DNA of 64,000 nt from CAZSSH01 sp964609825 (GTDB lineage: Bacteria > Verrucomicrobiota > Lentisphaeria > Victivallales > Victivallaceae). Every line of letters starts with the position of its first letter. Position 1 is the first letter of the stretch. Shown here one piece after another: positions 25,823-36,036 of the stretch. The translations under genes were made by a program, and so were the position numbers. The notes under the pieces were generated by a model. That model was not told the DNA's origin, did not search any database, and saw only the letters and a list, made by a program, of their open reading frames with translations. The stretch is from assembly GCA_964609825.1 (NCBI GenBank), contig CAZSSH010000002.1, forward strand, positions 62,001 through 126,000, given 5' to 3'.

Positions 25823-27217
25823 ATGATCGATTATATCATTATCGCCGTCTACATGGTCGCCGTCATGGTGCTCGGCATCCTGTGCGCCAAAAGCACCAAC
25901 AGTTTCCGCGAATTCGCCGTCTCCAACGCCAAATTCGGCCCGTGGCTCTTATTGGCGACCCTGAGCGCCACCTTTATCGGCGGCGGCTTCTCCCTCGGCA
26001 ATGCGGCCAAAGTATATTCGAGCGGCATTTTTTACAGCTTTATGCTGATCGGTTTCAGCGTCCAGGTGATTTTGGTATCGATGCTGATCGCGCCCAGAGC
26101 CCACCGCCATCAAGGCGCAATGTCGGTCGGCGACATTTTGGAGCCCAAATACGGCAAAAGCGGGCGGGTGGTCGGCGGGTTATTGAGTTTCATCTCCTGC
26201 GCCGGGATTTTGGGCGCGCAAATCGGCGGGATGGGGGCGATTTTGGAGACCTTGACCGGGATTCCCTATCTCTGGGGCGCGCTGGTGGGGTGCGTGGTCG
26301 TCCTCTTTTACTCGACGATCGGCGGGATCAAAGCGGTGGTGTGGACGGACGCTCTGCAATTTTTGCTCCTCATCATTGCCATCCCGGTGCTGTTTTTCCT
26401 CGGCGTCCACCGCGCGGGCGGCTGGGATGCATTGGTCGCCAAGCTCCCGGCGGAGAAACTCGCCGTCTTCCCCGAGTCGGTGTCGTGGGTGACGCTCGTT
26501 TCGCTCTTTTTGGTCTTTATGATCGGGGAAACGCTGGTGCCCCCGTATGTCCAGCGACTGTTGATCACCCAAAAACGGCGCGACCTCGTATTCGGCACAC
26601 TCGGGAGCGGCATCCTCTCCATACCCTTCTTTTTGGTCGCGGGCGGGATCGGACTTGCCGCCATCGTATTGCTCCCCGATATCAACAGCAACACGGCATT
26701 TCCGGCCATGGTCCAGCTCCTCGCCCCGCCGGGACTCAAAGGACTGATCATCGCCAGCGTGCTGGCCATCGTGATGAGCTCGGCCGACTCCTTTTTGCTC
26801 AGTGCCTCGGTGGCGGTGGTGCATGATGTCTACCAACCGTTGGCGGGCAAAAAAGCGGGCAGCGAAAAATTCAAGCTCAAACTCGCCCAGCTGGCCAACC
26901 TCCTTACCGGCGGCGCGGCGCTGCTTTTCGTCCTCTACATCCCCAATGTCCTAGATGTCTTGATCTTTGCCTACAACTTTTGGGCGCCGATGATTCTTGT
27001 GCCCCTGGTGGCGGCGCTGATGGATTTCCGCGTCACCAAAGCCTCCTTTTTTGCGGGCTTCATCGCCGGTCTCGCCGGGACGATCCTCTGGAATCTCACC
27101 GCCGGGCGCACCATCCCTCTGGACGGCATCCCGGTCGGCGTCCTCTGCAACTTGGTCGCGTTTATGCTCGCCAACCTCCCGGCGTACCTGAAACGGCACG
27201 GGAAGCGATCCAAGTAA
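25823..27217 (+). CDS. Sodium:solute symporter (SSS) family transporter
   Basis: A 464-aa protein with about thirteen spans typical of the SSS/LeuT-fold family. 'FAVSNAKFGPWLLLATLSAT' begins the first core helix, 'GGFSLGNAAKVY' is an early unwound helix, and 'IVMSSADSFLLSASVAVVHD' is the conserved helix with the sodium-site Ser residues. It would import a sugar, amino acid or carboxylate together with Na+; the substrate is not readable. It is the last GC-rich backbone gene before the mobile region. Confidence 0.9.
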   Translation: MIDYIIIAVYMVAVMVLGILCAKSTNSFREFAVSNAKFGPWLLLATLSATFIGGGFSLGNAAKVYSSGIFYSFMLIGFSVQVILVSMLIAPRAHRHQGAMSVGDILEPKYGKSGRVVGGLLSFISCAGILGAQIGGMGAILETLTGIPYLWGALVGCVVVLFYSTIGGIKAVVWTDALQFLLLIIAIPVLFFLGVHRAGGWDALVAKLPAEKLAVFPESVSWVTLVSLFLVFMIGETLVPPYVQRLLITQKRRDLVFGTLGSGILSIPFFLVAGGIGLAAIVLLPDINSNTAFPAMVQLLAPPGLKGLIIASVLAIVMSSADSFLLSASVAVVHDVYQPLAGKKAGSEKFKLKLAQLANLLTGGAALLFVLYIPNVLDVLIFAYNFWAPMILVPLVAALMDFRVTKASFFAGFIAGLAGTILWNLTAGRTIPLDGIPVGVLCNLVAFMLANLPAYLKRHGKRSK

Positions 27218-27299
27218 TAACGGCTGCCCGGCAAGGCTGTTCGCACCACATCGTCTTCTCGCGGGAAATAGCGCGGATTCGCGCCGCAAGGCCATCCGC

Positions 27300-27560
27300 G
27301 TAACGTGTGTCTACTCTCAAAACCAAGCCGCAAAGCTATGTCTCCTCGCACCAATAGCGCGGTCAGCGCCGCGAGCGCATGTGAGGGCATTGCCGCTTGC
27401 GCAGCACCGGCAACACGGAGCAAAGTGCTCCGTAGCCGAACGGAGTCGAGCGAAGCCCCCACCGGCATAATGGATGCGATAGCCATCCATGTTGAGGTGG
27501 CGTGACGGGGCGGCGAAGCATGCCCCGGCCGGCTAACAGGTGAAGTCTGTCGCCATGCAG
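27300..27560 (+). repeat. Left arm of a large inverted repeat
   Basis: The segment 27491-27535 (starting GTTGAGGTGGCGTGACGGGG) is a perfect 45-bp reverse complement of 29551-29595. Weaker but clear complementarity continues outward to about 27300 (for example around CTCGACTCCGTTCGG and the stretch ending ATTGGTGCGAGGAGAC). It encodes no convincing protein. The rest of 27218-27823 shows nothing else recognised and becomes AT-rich after about 27690. Confidence 0.85.
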
Positions 27561-27823
27561 AATAATCGGCGGTTGTCGAGACAAGGTGTGTTTTTTCCCG
27601 GGGGGATTGGAATGCGGGAATGTTGTGGCGGGGATATTTTTGCAGGGAACAAGGTATTGTTGGATTGATTTTTTGGGAAAAAATAAATTTCATAAATATC
27701 TATCTAGTACGTCAAAATTATACATGAAAATCACACTATGGTATTTGAATATAAAGAGAAATAATTTATATTACTTAAGAGTGTATTTATAAATTACTCT
27801 TGCGCGAATATGAAAGGGGTATT

Positions 27824-29395
27824 ATGCCGAGGAACATTGGAAAAATGGGAGAACACGAATTTTCCGTATGGTGCAATGCCGAAGGTATCCAATGTAACCG
27901 CTCTACAGATGAGGATACAAAAGGATGGGATCATTTTCTCGAAATCGGCTTTGAGACCAATAATCTCCGACCTATTGATTTACTCCCAGAACCAATATCC
28001 TGTAAAATACAAATTAAATCAACCGAAAGACACCGAAAAAGTATCCCTGCAAAATTATCAACGTTGCTTTATATGGTCAAATCTACGATCCCAGCTTTCT
28101 TTGTGTTTATCGAGTGGGATGGTAAACCTGATCCTCAAAGGGTGTATATTCGTCATATTGGTACTGATATTATTGAGTCAGCACTAATGTGCGCAAGAAA
28201 AGCGTATGTAGAGAATAAAAATATTGCAAAAATAAATCTTAACATAAAATACTCTCAAGACGATTTGGTTAATAATTTAAATTCTGTTTGCATTATTGAT
28301 AAAATTTTATCATTTATTCCTAATGGAATGAGAGAATATCTTAAATGGAAGGATGATATTCTAAAAAATATTGGCTATTCCGAAGGATGTGCAAAAGGGA
28401 TTATAACTTTTAAATGTACCCCAGAAGAAATGAAAAATTTTGCTCTAAATCGCAAAGAAAGTTTAGTTGGAAAATTTAAAAGCCTCGAAGACATTCGTTT
28501 CGGAATTAACTATCCCATCAAGCAAGAGATTATCGGAAAAGAAAGCATAATAAAATACAAATCACCAGAAATAGAAATCGAAGTTGGTTTTGCAAATTCA
28601 AAGATTGCCGAACCTTTGTACATAAAAGCCAAGCGGGTTATATCTGGAATAGTTGAAGATATTAGAATCTATAATGATTTTTTTGACATTGAATTTGGAA
28701 GCAAAACCGCATCAATCATATTTACCCAAAAAGATGAAATACCGAGAAATGTCAATGACTGGTGTTTATTTGTCAAATTTTATGAATTAATAAGCTCAAA
28801 TAAACATGTATATATGTTTATAAAGCATAGTAATAAGAATATATTTATAAGCAAAATAACTACAACAAATTGTAATTTCATTAACACTGATATTTTTACT
28901 GCGATAAGACAACTCAAAATAATATGTGACGAAATACAGTATAAAGAAAAAATATCAATAAGTGATATTATGCAACAAGCCCAAAAAATAATGAATTTTT
29001 ATAAAGTCTTATCGTGCAATAAATCAATTCACCCTATAACAGTAGAACCATGCTTACCTTCAGACGACAAAATATATTATATTACACTTCCTGTGGTTAT
29101 ACAATTAAACGATAAGGTAATATACATACATGGATATGCAAAAATCGAAATTAATAAAAATAATTGCACGTCCCAATATTATATCAATGGCTTGGAAAAA
29201 TACCAAATAAAGACTTTCCATTGCACAATACAGGAAGATTGTATAAAGGAAATCAATTCATATAGAAAAATCCTTGATATTAATCTTGCAAAGGAATTAA
29301 AAAAATTAAATCAATATACCTCCCACCAAATATATCAAACCGATGGGATGGAAAATAGGGCTGCAATAATTTTGTTTAATAACGGAAAAAAGTGA
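27824..29395 (+). CDS. DUF4365-type nuclease-like protein, AT-rich
   Basis: A 523-aa protein. The first 120 residues match the DUF4365 pattern within the PD-(D/E)xK nuclease fold: 'KMGEHEFSVWC', then Asp36 in 'GWDHFLEI' and 'KIQIKSTE' (Gln63-x-Lys65) as the likely catalytic strand. The remaining 400 residues are unrecognised and may recognise a target. Start 27824 is chosen for AAAGGGG upstream; a TTG 24 bp earlier is rejected. The gene is much more AT-rich than the backbone and lies alone between arms of an inverted repeat. A solitary restriction or defence-type gene is plausible, but function is not proven. Confidence 0.65.
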   Translation: MPRNIGKMGEHEFSVWCNAEGIQCNRSTDEDTKGWDHFLEIGFETNNLRPIDLLPEPISCKIQIKSTERHRKSIPAKLSTLLYMVKSTIPAFFVFIEWDGKPDPQRVYIRHIGTDIIESALMCARKAYVENKNIAKINLNIKYSQDDLVNNLNSVCIIDKILSFIPNGMREYLKWKDDILKNIGYSEGCAKGIITFKCTPEEMKNFALNRKESLVGKFKSLEDIRFGINYPIKQEIIGKESIIKYKSPEIEIEVGFANSKIAEPLYIKAKRVISGIVEDIRIYNDFFDIEFGSKTASIIFTQKDEIPRNVNDWCLFVKFYELISSNKHVYMFIKHSNKNIFISKITTTNCNFINTDIFTAIRQLKIICDEIQYKEKISISDIMQQAQKIMNFYKVLSCNKSIHPITVEPCLPSDDKIYYITLPVVIQLNDKVIYIHGYAKIEINKNNCTSQYYINGLEKYQIKTFHCTIQEDCIKEINSYRKILDINLAKELKKLNQYTSHQIYQTDGMENRAAIILFNNGKK

Positions 29396-29519
29396 CACTG
29401 ACTCGCCCGCATGGGTAGTGAAAAACTTCATCCGATAGAGCATAACCAATGTTGCTTTGATCGGGAAAAATACCCGCCGACCTCACGTTTAACTGGCCGC
29501 TTGGTACAAATCGCGTCCA

Positions 29520-29790
29520 CCTGCCACGCCACGACGCAGACTTCCGCCCGTAGCCGGCCGGGGCATGCTTCGCCGCCCCGTCACGCCACCTCAACGCGGG
29601 ACCGCTATCGCGCCCGCTATGGCGGTGGGGCCTTCGCTCGACTCCGTTCGGCTTCGGCGATTTCTCGCCGTCGTTGCCATCGCATTCGCTTGGCAATGCC
29701 CTCACCATACGCTCGCGGCGCTAACCGCGCTATTGGTGCGAGGAGACGTTGTTACGTTGACGGCCTTGCCCGAAAATATTATTGTGCGGA
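29520..29790 (-). repeat. Right arm of the large inverted repeat
   Basis: Counterpart of the 27300-27560 arm, with the perfect 45-bp core at 29551-29595 and imperfect complementarity outward to about 29790. The 29396-30328 stretch has no convincing gene; it holds this arm, short direct repeats and the att-like site. Confidence 0.85.
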
Positions 29791-29870
29791 CTGCCTTACA
29801 TGCAAACTTTGCTGCCCAAAATGCCTTACGATAAAACACTGTGATGCGGCTTTTCCCGAAACAAAAGAAC

Positions 29871-29898
29871 GCTTATTTGCAACATTATTTGCAACATG
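29871..29898 (+). repeat. Paired TTTGCAACA motif, left copy
   Basis: Two TTTGCAACA units 12 bp apart inside a 28-bp block that recurs at 56596-56623 with one mismatch. It resembles arm-type integrase sites. Confidence 0.6.
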
Positions 29899-30018
29899 AG
29901 CCTGACGCGCAAGTTTCCTGATGATTTTTGCTTCCAGCTCCCTCAACGTTTTTTGCGCAGAGCCGCGCGGAAATGTCGTGTTTTGCCCAAGGAGGCGCGA
30001 GGGAGCGTACTCAGGTAC

Positions 30019-30139
30019 GTGACCGAGAAACGACGACTGGCAAGGCGCGAGATTTCCCGCGGATCAAAGCAAAAATATGTGACCGAGAAACGACGACTGG
30101 GCAAGGCGCGAGATTTCCCGCGGATCAAAGCAAAAAAAT
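30019..30139 (+). repeat. Tandem direct repeat, two 60-bp units
   Basis: Two nearly identical units of about 60 bp, each beginning GTGACCGAGAAACGACGACT and ending in an A-run. A third, degraded unit is visible just before, at about 29987-30018. Confidence 0.85.
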
Positions 30140-30153
30140 GGTACACCCGACGA
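30134..30153 (+). other. att-like 20-bp direct repeat, left copy
   Basis: AAAAATGGTACACCCGACGA occurs here and again at 56478-56497 in the same orientation. Its reverse complement is the acceptor end of a tRNA-Arg, including CCA. A TGGTAC/TGGCGC pair 10 bp apart lies inside it at 30263-30278. It may be the left end of the 26-kb accessory block. Confidence 0.5.
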
Positions 30154-30328
30154 AAACGGCGGGGTATCAAACTTCGGGCGTAAAACTGCCTCTCACGCCC
30201 CGAGCAATATTTCCGGTATCGCCCGTAGCTGCTTTTCCTCGAAACCAATAATTACCCTCAAATGGTACTCAATGGCGCTTCTATTTATTGCCAGATATTT
30301 GTTTTGTATGCAGAAAAAATCCTTCTCG

Positions 30329-33300
30329 GTTTCTAATCCACTACGGTGGGATGGAGACCGCCGTCGTGGCGACCGTACTTGGCGCACATAGCGTGTTTCT
30401 AATCCACTATGGGGGGATGGAGACACTTGGTTTTCGCAAGATTCAGATGACCGCGAGCGGTATTTCTAATCCACTATGGTAGGATGGGGACTCAAGATTG
30501 CAAAAGCCAAGCGCTAGCATCCCCTGGTTTCTAATCCACTATGGTAGGATGGGGACCGATGACCGCACCCGCGGCAGCCATGCGGCGTATGAGTTTCTAA
30601 TCCACTACGGTAGGATGGGGACAGCTGCCGACTTTGGGGCAATTTCTCGACATCTTTGCGTTTCTAATCCACTACGGTGGAATGGGGGCAAAACAGGCGT
30701 TTGCCCTGGCGTATTTGCGGCTCAAGGTGTTTCTAATCCACTACGGGGGGATGGGGGCGGTTTTGTTGTACAGCTCTCCGAGCACCTTGAGAATGTTTCT
30801 AATCCACTACGGTGGGATGGGGGCGTTTATGGACACGATCCCCGGACTCAAATACGCCAGGTTTCTAATCCACTACGGGGGGATGGGGGCTTGACAAGTG
30901 AATATTTTGTGTCAACAACTGGCAAGTTTCTAATCCACTATGGTAGGATGGGGACAAGTTCTCCGAGCGGCTTGTCGTTGTTTATCAACATGTTTCTAAT
31001 CCACTATGGTAGGATGGGGACTTCCTCTTGCGACGATCCGGCGTTATCAACGCTCCAGTTTCTAATCCACTATGGTGGGATGGGGACGCAGGGGCACGAT
31101 CCAGTCCAGACTGGGCGATCTTCGTTTCTAATCCACTACGGGGGGATGGGGACACCGACACCGCAAAGTTATTCCGGCACGTGATCGTGTTTCTAATCCA
31201 CTATGGTAGGATGGGGACTTGATCCATCAAACCAGCGATGTCAATGCACTGCTCTGTTTCTAATCCACTATGGTAGGATGGGGACTTTACACGACGGACA
31301 GCGCCGTATCGTATGTGGCCAAGTTTCTAATCCACTACGGGGGGATGGGGGCTTACTCAACATCATCGAGGAGGACACCCGGGTGATCCCGTTTCTAATC
31401 CACTACGGTGGGATGGGGGCCATTCCGCGAGCATTGCCACTATTGCGCACAAGATCGGTTTCTAATCCACTACGGTGGGATGGGGACCAACCAAACCAAG
31501 GAGGTATGAGATGAGTTTTAATTTGTTTCTAATCCACTACGGTGGGATGGGGACTCGATTACGACCACCTTTATTTTGCGGTCAACCGCAAGTTTCTAAT
31601 CCACTATGGTGGGATGGGGGCATTTTGTGGATCCGGTTTACCTGGCGGAGTCTCCGGAGTTTCTAATCCACTACGGTGGGATGGGGGCCAATGAGGTAAT
31701 CGCGCTGATCCCGCTCAGTGAGCGGTTTCTAATCCACTACGGTGGGATGGGGGCATCAATTACCATCGCCCAAATTGCTACCGGGCCAAAGTTTCTAATC
31801 CACTGCGGTGGGATGGGGGCTACAAACGAGCTGATGGTACGCGCTGTGATATCCACTCGTTTCTAATCCACTACGGTGGGATGGGGGCGCATGGGCGGCC
31901 AGCATATTGCGGAGTGCGTTACCCAGTTTCTAATCCACTACGGTGGGATGGGGGCTACCTGATCGAGGCTACCCTCAAGGGCGTGCACCCTGTGTTTCTA
32001 ATCCACTATGGTGGGATGGGGACGCTCGATGCCGTTGTACTTTTATTCGTGCTTCTGCTGTTTCCGAGCCCCTCTGGTTGTCTCTGGGCGAATCTCATCT
32101 ACTCTAGTTTCTCGACGTATATGCGTTTCTAATCCACTACGGTGGGATGGGGGCTTGCCCGGCCGCGAAAACCATTGGCTCGACTGTATTGTGTTTCTAA
32201 TCCACTATGGTAGGATGGGGACTACTGAACGGGAGCTGAGTTATCTCGGAAAGGTAAGGTTTCTAATCCACTATGGTAGGATGGGGACGGGGGTACAAAG
32301 CACCACCGCCTCGACGTTGAGATCCGGTTTCTAATCCACTATGGTAGGATGGGGACTAAATCCGAGTTGTGATCCCTGATCCCATATTTCCAAGTTTCTA
32401 ATCCACTATGGTAGGATGGGGACCAAAAAAGTATCGACGACTTCGAGATCTTCCAAGTCGGGGGTTTCTAATCCACTATGGTAGGATGGGGACCAACAAC
32501 AAGCATCACGTTGACTTGATGCAGGTATGGTGGTTTCTAATCCGCTTTGGTGGGATGGGGACCAGTCGTAAGCTTCAAGGTCATCGCAGACAAAAATGTT
32601 TCTAATCCACTATGGTGGGATGGGGACTTATTCACCAGTTCCATCTGTTGAAGTTGATAGTAGGTTTCTAATCCACTATGGTGGGATGGGGACGACGGAT
32701 CACTGGCAACTTTGGAGAACTGGGTGAAGTTTCTAATCCACTATGGTGGGATGGGGACTAACGATCCGTCCGGATTGGTGGTCCGCTTTATTGAGTTTCT
32801 AATCCACTATGGTGGGATGGGGACATGATGTGATCAAGGCAAACGAGTTTTATCCGGCTGAGTTTCTAATCCATTATGGTGGGATGGGGACTTCCGCACC
32901 TGGGAGATATTCAGTTCCAGTTCCCAGGTTTCTAATCCACTATGGTGGGATGGGGACTTTGGTTAAGCTATTTTTATTACTCCGGGCGAATCCGTTTCTA
33001 ATCCACTATGGTGGGGCGGGACTGGTGATTGTCTTGGAGTTATTGCGGTTGAGATCGGTTTCTAATCCACTATGGTGGGATGGAGACTCCGGGTTTGGCA
33101 CGATAAAGTGCAGGATATTATGGAGTTTCTAATCCACTATGGCGGGATGGGGACGATACACTGTCCAACCGAGCGGACTTATTGGGATACTGAGTTTCTA
33201 ATCCACTATGGTGGGATGGGGACAAGATACTGGCCGGGTTGATTATTTTGCCAGTCTTGGTTTCTAATCCACTATGGTGGGATGGGGACGATACCGAGAT

Positions 33301-33487
33301 CCAGCTGCTGCAGGCGGCATCGTCGTTTCTAATCCACTATGATAGGATGGGGACGATTGGTAACCTCCGGTGACGGTGGACCGGTCACCTCGTTTCTAAT
33401 CCACTACGGTGGGATGGGGACATATCACAGCACACCCAAGCACGGCGACATCCACCGGTTTCTAATCCACTATGGAATGATGGAGAC
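30329..33487 (-). CRISPR. CRISPR array, 47 clear repeats plus one decayed repeat
   Basis: A 30-bp repeat that begins GTTTCTAATCCACTA and ends GGATGGGGAC as read on the plus strand. Spacers are 34-40 nt, mostly 35-38. The reverse complement ends in ATTAGAAAC and has a CCAC-CATA-GTGG stem just before it, the form expected of a type I-B repeat cut by Cas6, so I read the array as transcribed on the minus strand from the cas side. Repeat sequence varies much more than usual. One interval (32024-32124) holds a degraded repeat. Cas genes start 140 bp to the right. Confidence 0.97.
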
Positions 33488-33627
33488 AAGTCTTTAATAT
33501 AATAGACAAGACTTAAATTTAAATTGTCAAACAACTTTTGCGCAAATTATCCATTCTGCGCTGTCAATACTTTATGATTCGCCATCATTATGCAAGATAA
33601 AATAATCAGATCGTGAAATGATAAAAA
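33488..33627 (-). promoter_or_regulatory. Probable CRISPR leader region
   Basis: AT-rich 140-bp gap between the array and the end of cas3. On the minus strand it holds TTGACA (33525-33530) and TATTAT (33499-33504), spaced 20 bp, longer than ideal, and an AAGTCT/AGACTT inverted repeat at 33488-33514. The array-proximal repeat is degenerate, which argues somewhat against a live leader. Confidence 0.4.
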
Positions 33628-36030
33628 TCAATCAGCGCTCTTCATATCCATTGATGAGTCAAGGGAATAGACTATCATCTCCTGCGGGTAATCGATCCGT
33701 CCCAGCACACTGAGCTGTGGATCAAGTCCTTTCCACACTTTGCGACTTGGAGTAATTGTCCGGTCGGCCGCCAATCTCAGCAAGCGTTGGCGCTCTTCCG
33801 GCGAACTGAGCTGACGATTGACCTTGCCGCTCAGGAGGACCAAGTCGTCGTATACCTCCTGCGACTCGACTAAAACAATCGGATCAATATCCTCCGAGTC
33901 ATACAATTCGGCAATCAGTTGCGCCTGCTCAAAAGCGGCCCCAAGCGTTTGCAAACTTATGGTGGATATCGCAAAAAATTGTTCAAAAAACTGCTCCGCG
34001 CCTAAATTCTCAAAAATCTGATGCTGAATACGGCTCAGCTCCGCCGCCAGATCCGAGTCCCGCAGCAAAGCGTCGCCCCATTTGCGAAAAAATTTCTTCT
34101 CTCTGTCCACAAAGCGTTTCTCCAACTCAAAGAGCGATTGAAACAAATTGCTTTTGACGCGGACATCGTTCTTTTCGCGGACGGACAACAATTGCTCAAA
34201 GGAGGAGGTGTTGTCGTCAAGAGTGAGCGAAAAAACTTCCACGGGGCAAGGTTCGCCGCGCCCGTTGCGACCGACACGCCCGCCGCGCTGAATGGTGGCG
34301 GCCAAGCCTTGATAGTCGATCAGCGCCGCGTCAAAATCAAGATCGACTCCGACTTCCACCATCTGGGTGGAAATCAGTGTCACCGGACGGTGGCGCATTG
34401 CCTCGCGGCAGGCGGTTACCAGCTCCCGGCGCAACATTGGCGGCACCAGTCCGTCGAGCCAGACGACAATCCGGTCGGTGCCCGGTTTTTGCAATGCTTT
34501 TAACTGCTGCCAGGGGTGATATTGAATATCCAAAAGTTGCCGCAGCGGCCACGACCCCGAGCCCACCAGATTGACCACGACGAGCAAATTTTCCGACGAG
34601 CATTGTCCCCGCTCTTGAATGCGCTCAGCCAATTCGGCAGCTGACAGATTGCCGATTTTGCGGTAATGGCGGCGGTTGTCAATTTCGGGCGCCTGATAAA
34701 CCGGCATGGTCACCGCCGCCGGGATGCGGCAGGAGTCTTGCAGCTCCCAAAACTGAAAGGGCTCAAGAGGAGTGGCGGAGCCCAGGATAAATTTGCAGCC
34801 GGACCTTTGGGCATATTGGCGCGCAATCCGGAAGAAAAAGGGCAAAATCACTTGCGGCAGCTTGTGAAACTCGTCGAGGATCACCACCGCGTCACGCAAC
34901 CCCAGCGAGCGGATGCACCGGTTGCGGTCGGGGTGGCACATCGCCAGCAGCACCTGATTAAAGGTCGTTACATTGTAAGACATTGCAAACGGGTGCTGCT
35001 CGGCCTCCAGCGCCGCCGCATCGGTGCCGTTGCCCCGGAGACTTTCATCGCCGTCGGAATTATTTTTGAGGCTTTTTTCGCGGCGGCGGTAATTCCAGAT
35101 TTGCGCCTCGGCATCGTTGAAATACTCTTCAAAAATCTGGTCGGCGACGGAAACTTGCGGTACGGCAAACACAATCCGGCTGAGTTTTTCGCGCGACAGA
35201 ATGGCCTCGGCCGCCTGCAACATGGCTTCGGTCTTGCCTAAGCCGGTGGGAGCGTCGATAAAATAAAAGATGCCCGGCTCGGCGGCCGCGCGTAAAAACT
35301 CCTGCTGTAATTGCCGTCGCAACCGGGTGACCGGCGAATCTTTTCCCGCAAATTGTTTCGGCGACCGTGGTCTAAAAAGCACATCCGGGAAAGCCTCCTG
35401 CCATTTGATCAACGGCTCCGCCTTGCCCGATTGCCGCGCTGCCGAGGAGTGATCCAAGAGACACAGCCGCCCCAGCCAGCTGCGGCAACACAGATAAGCC
35501 GCTAACCGGAGTTCCGGCGTCAACGCCTTTTGCAATTGCTCATTAAAGAGCCGCCGCTCCGGTGATGTCGGAGGCGCCAAGCGAACAAAACGCTCCCACG
35601 CCGCCAGCAGTACCGGGGACGCAATCTCAGGGAGCAGTGAGGCAATCCCACTCTCGGGGTCCAGGACAAATTCACGGGCCTGAGGGTCGGTAACGACATT
35701 GCTCAGGTCGCCGAGGAAATCCGTCCCCAGCTGCTGCAAAAAGGTGTGATGCGCCGCTCCCGCGTGCAACGCAGCCAATGCTGTCACTTGCGCATCGGGG
35801 CGGTTTAACTCCAATAGGACCAAGGCCGCGTAAATGCCGCCCGCGGCCGCATGATGGTGCGGCGACCCGGCACCGGGCTCAAGAATATAGTCCTGCCACG
35901 CTTTGGTCGCTTTGCCGAGGTCGTGGCAGGCACATAATACTTTTTCCTCCAAGGTTTGCGCCGCGCTCATCACCTCCAGGAGATGGGTGCGCAAGTCGGA
36001 GTCTTGGCCGTGGCTGTATAATTTGATCAT
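33628..36030 (-). CDS. cas3: CRISPR-associated helicase-nuclease Cas3
   Basis: An 800-aa protein that degrades target DNA after recruitment by Cascade. The N-terminal HD nuclease shows His36-Asp37 in 'CACHDLGKATKAW' and the downstream 'SPHHHAAAGG'. The superfamily-2 helicase follows with Walker A 'DAPTGLGKTEAML', the DExH box 'VILDEFHKLP', and motif VI 'RGGRVGRNGRG'. All key residues are present, so it looks functional. It lies 6 bp after cas5 and is last in the cas unit, next to the array. Confidence 0.95.
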   Translation of the reverse strand: MIKLYSHGQDSDLRTHLLEVMSAAQTLEEKVLCACHDLGKATKAWQDYILEPGAGSPHHHAAAGGIYAALVLLELNRPDAQVTALAALHAGAAHHTFLQQLGTDFLGDLSNVVTDPQAREFVLDPESGIASLLPEIASPVLLAAWERFVRLAPPTSPERRLFNEQLQKALTPELRLAAYLCCRSWLGRLCLLDHSSAARQSGKAEPLIKWQEAFPDVLFRPRSPKQFAGKDSPVTRLRRQLQQEFLRAAAEPGIFYFIDAPTGLGKTEAMLQAAEAILSREKLSRIVFAVPQVSVADQIFEEYFNDAEAQIWNYRRREKSLKNNSDGDESLRGNGTDAAALEAEQHPFAMSYNVTTFNQVLLAMCHPDRNRCIRSLGLRDAVVILDEFHKLPQVILPFFFRIARQYAQRSGCKFILGSATPLEPFQFWELQDSCRIPAAVTMPVYQAPEIDNRRHYRKIGNLSAAELAERIQERGQCSSENLLVVVNLVGSGSWPLRQLLDIQYHPWQQLKALQKPGTDRIVVWLDGLVPPMLRRELVTACREAMRHRPVTLISTQMVEVGVDLDFDAALIDYQGLAATIQRGGRVGRNGRGEPCPVEVFSLTLDDNTSSFEQLLSVREKNDVRVKSNLFQSLFELEKRFVDREKKFFRKWGDALLRDSDLAAELSRIQHQIFENLGAEQFFEQFFAISTISLQTLGAAFEQAQLIAELYDSEDIDPIVLVESQEVYDDLVLLSGKVNRQLSSPEERQRLLRLAADRTITPSRKVWKGLDPQLSVLGRIDYPQEMIVYSLDSSMDMKSAD

Positions 36031-36036
36031 GATGGT

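Noticed and set aside
26971..27693. A 240-codon minus-strand frame across the symporter end and the inverted-repeat arm
   Set aside because: It joins antisense of the symporter with repeat sequence. A similar peptide appears from the other arm, so it is repeat-derived, not a protein family.
29896..30251. Basic-residue-rich frames of 95-107 codons in the tandem-repeat region
   Set aside because: Translation of the 60-bp repeats; no ribosome-binding site and no family resemblance.
30498..33132. Several open frames of 60-228 codons running through 30.5-33.1 kb with recurring FLIHYGGMGT-type peptides
   Set aside because: They are read-through of the CRISPR repeats, whose 30+36-bp periodicity stays in frame by chance.
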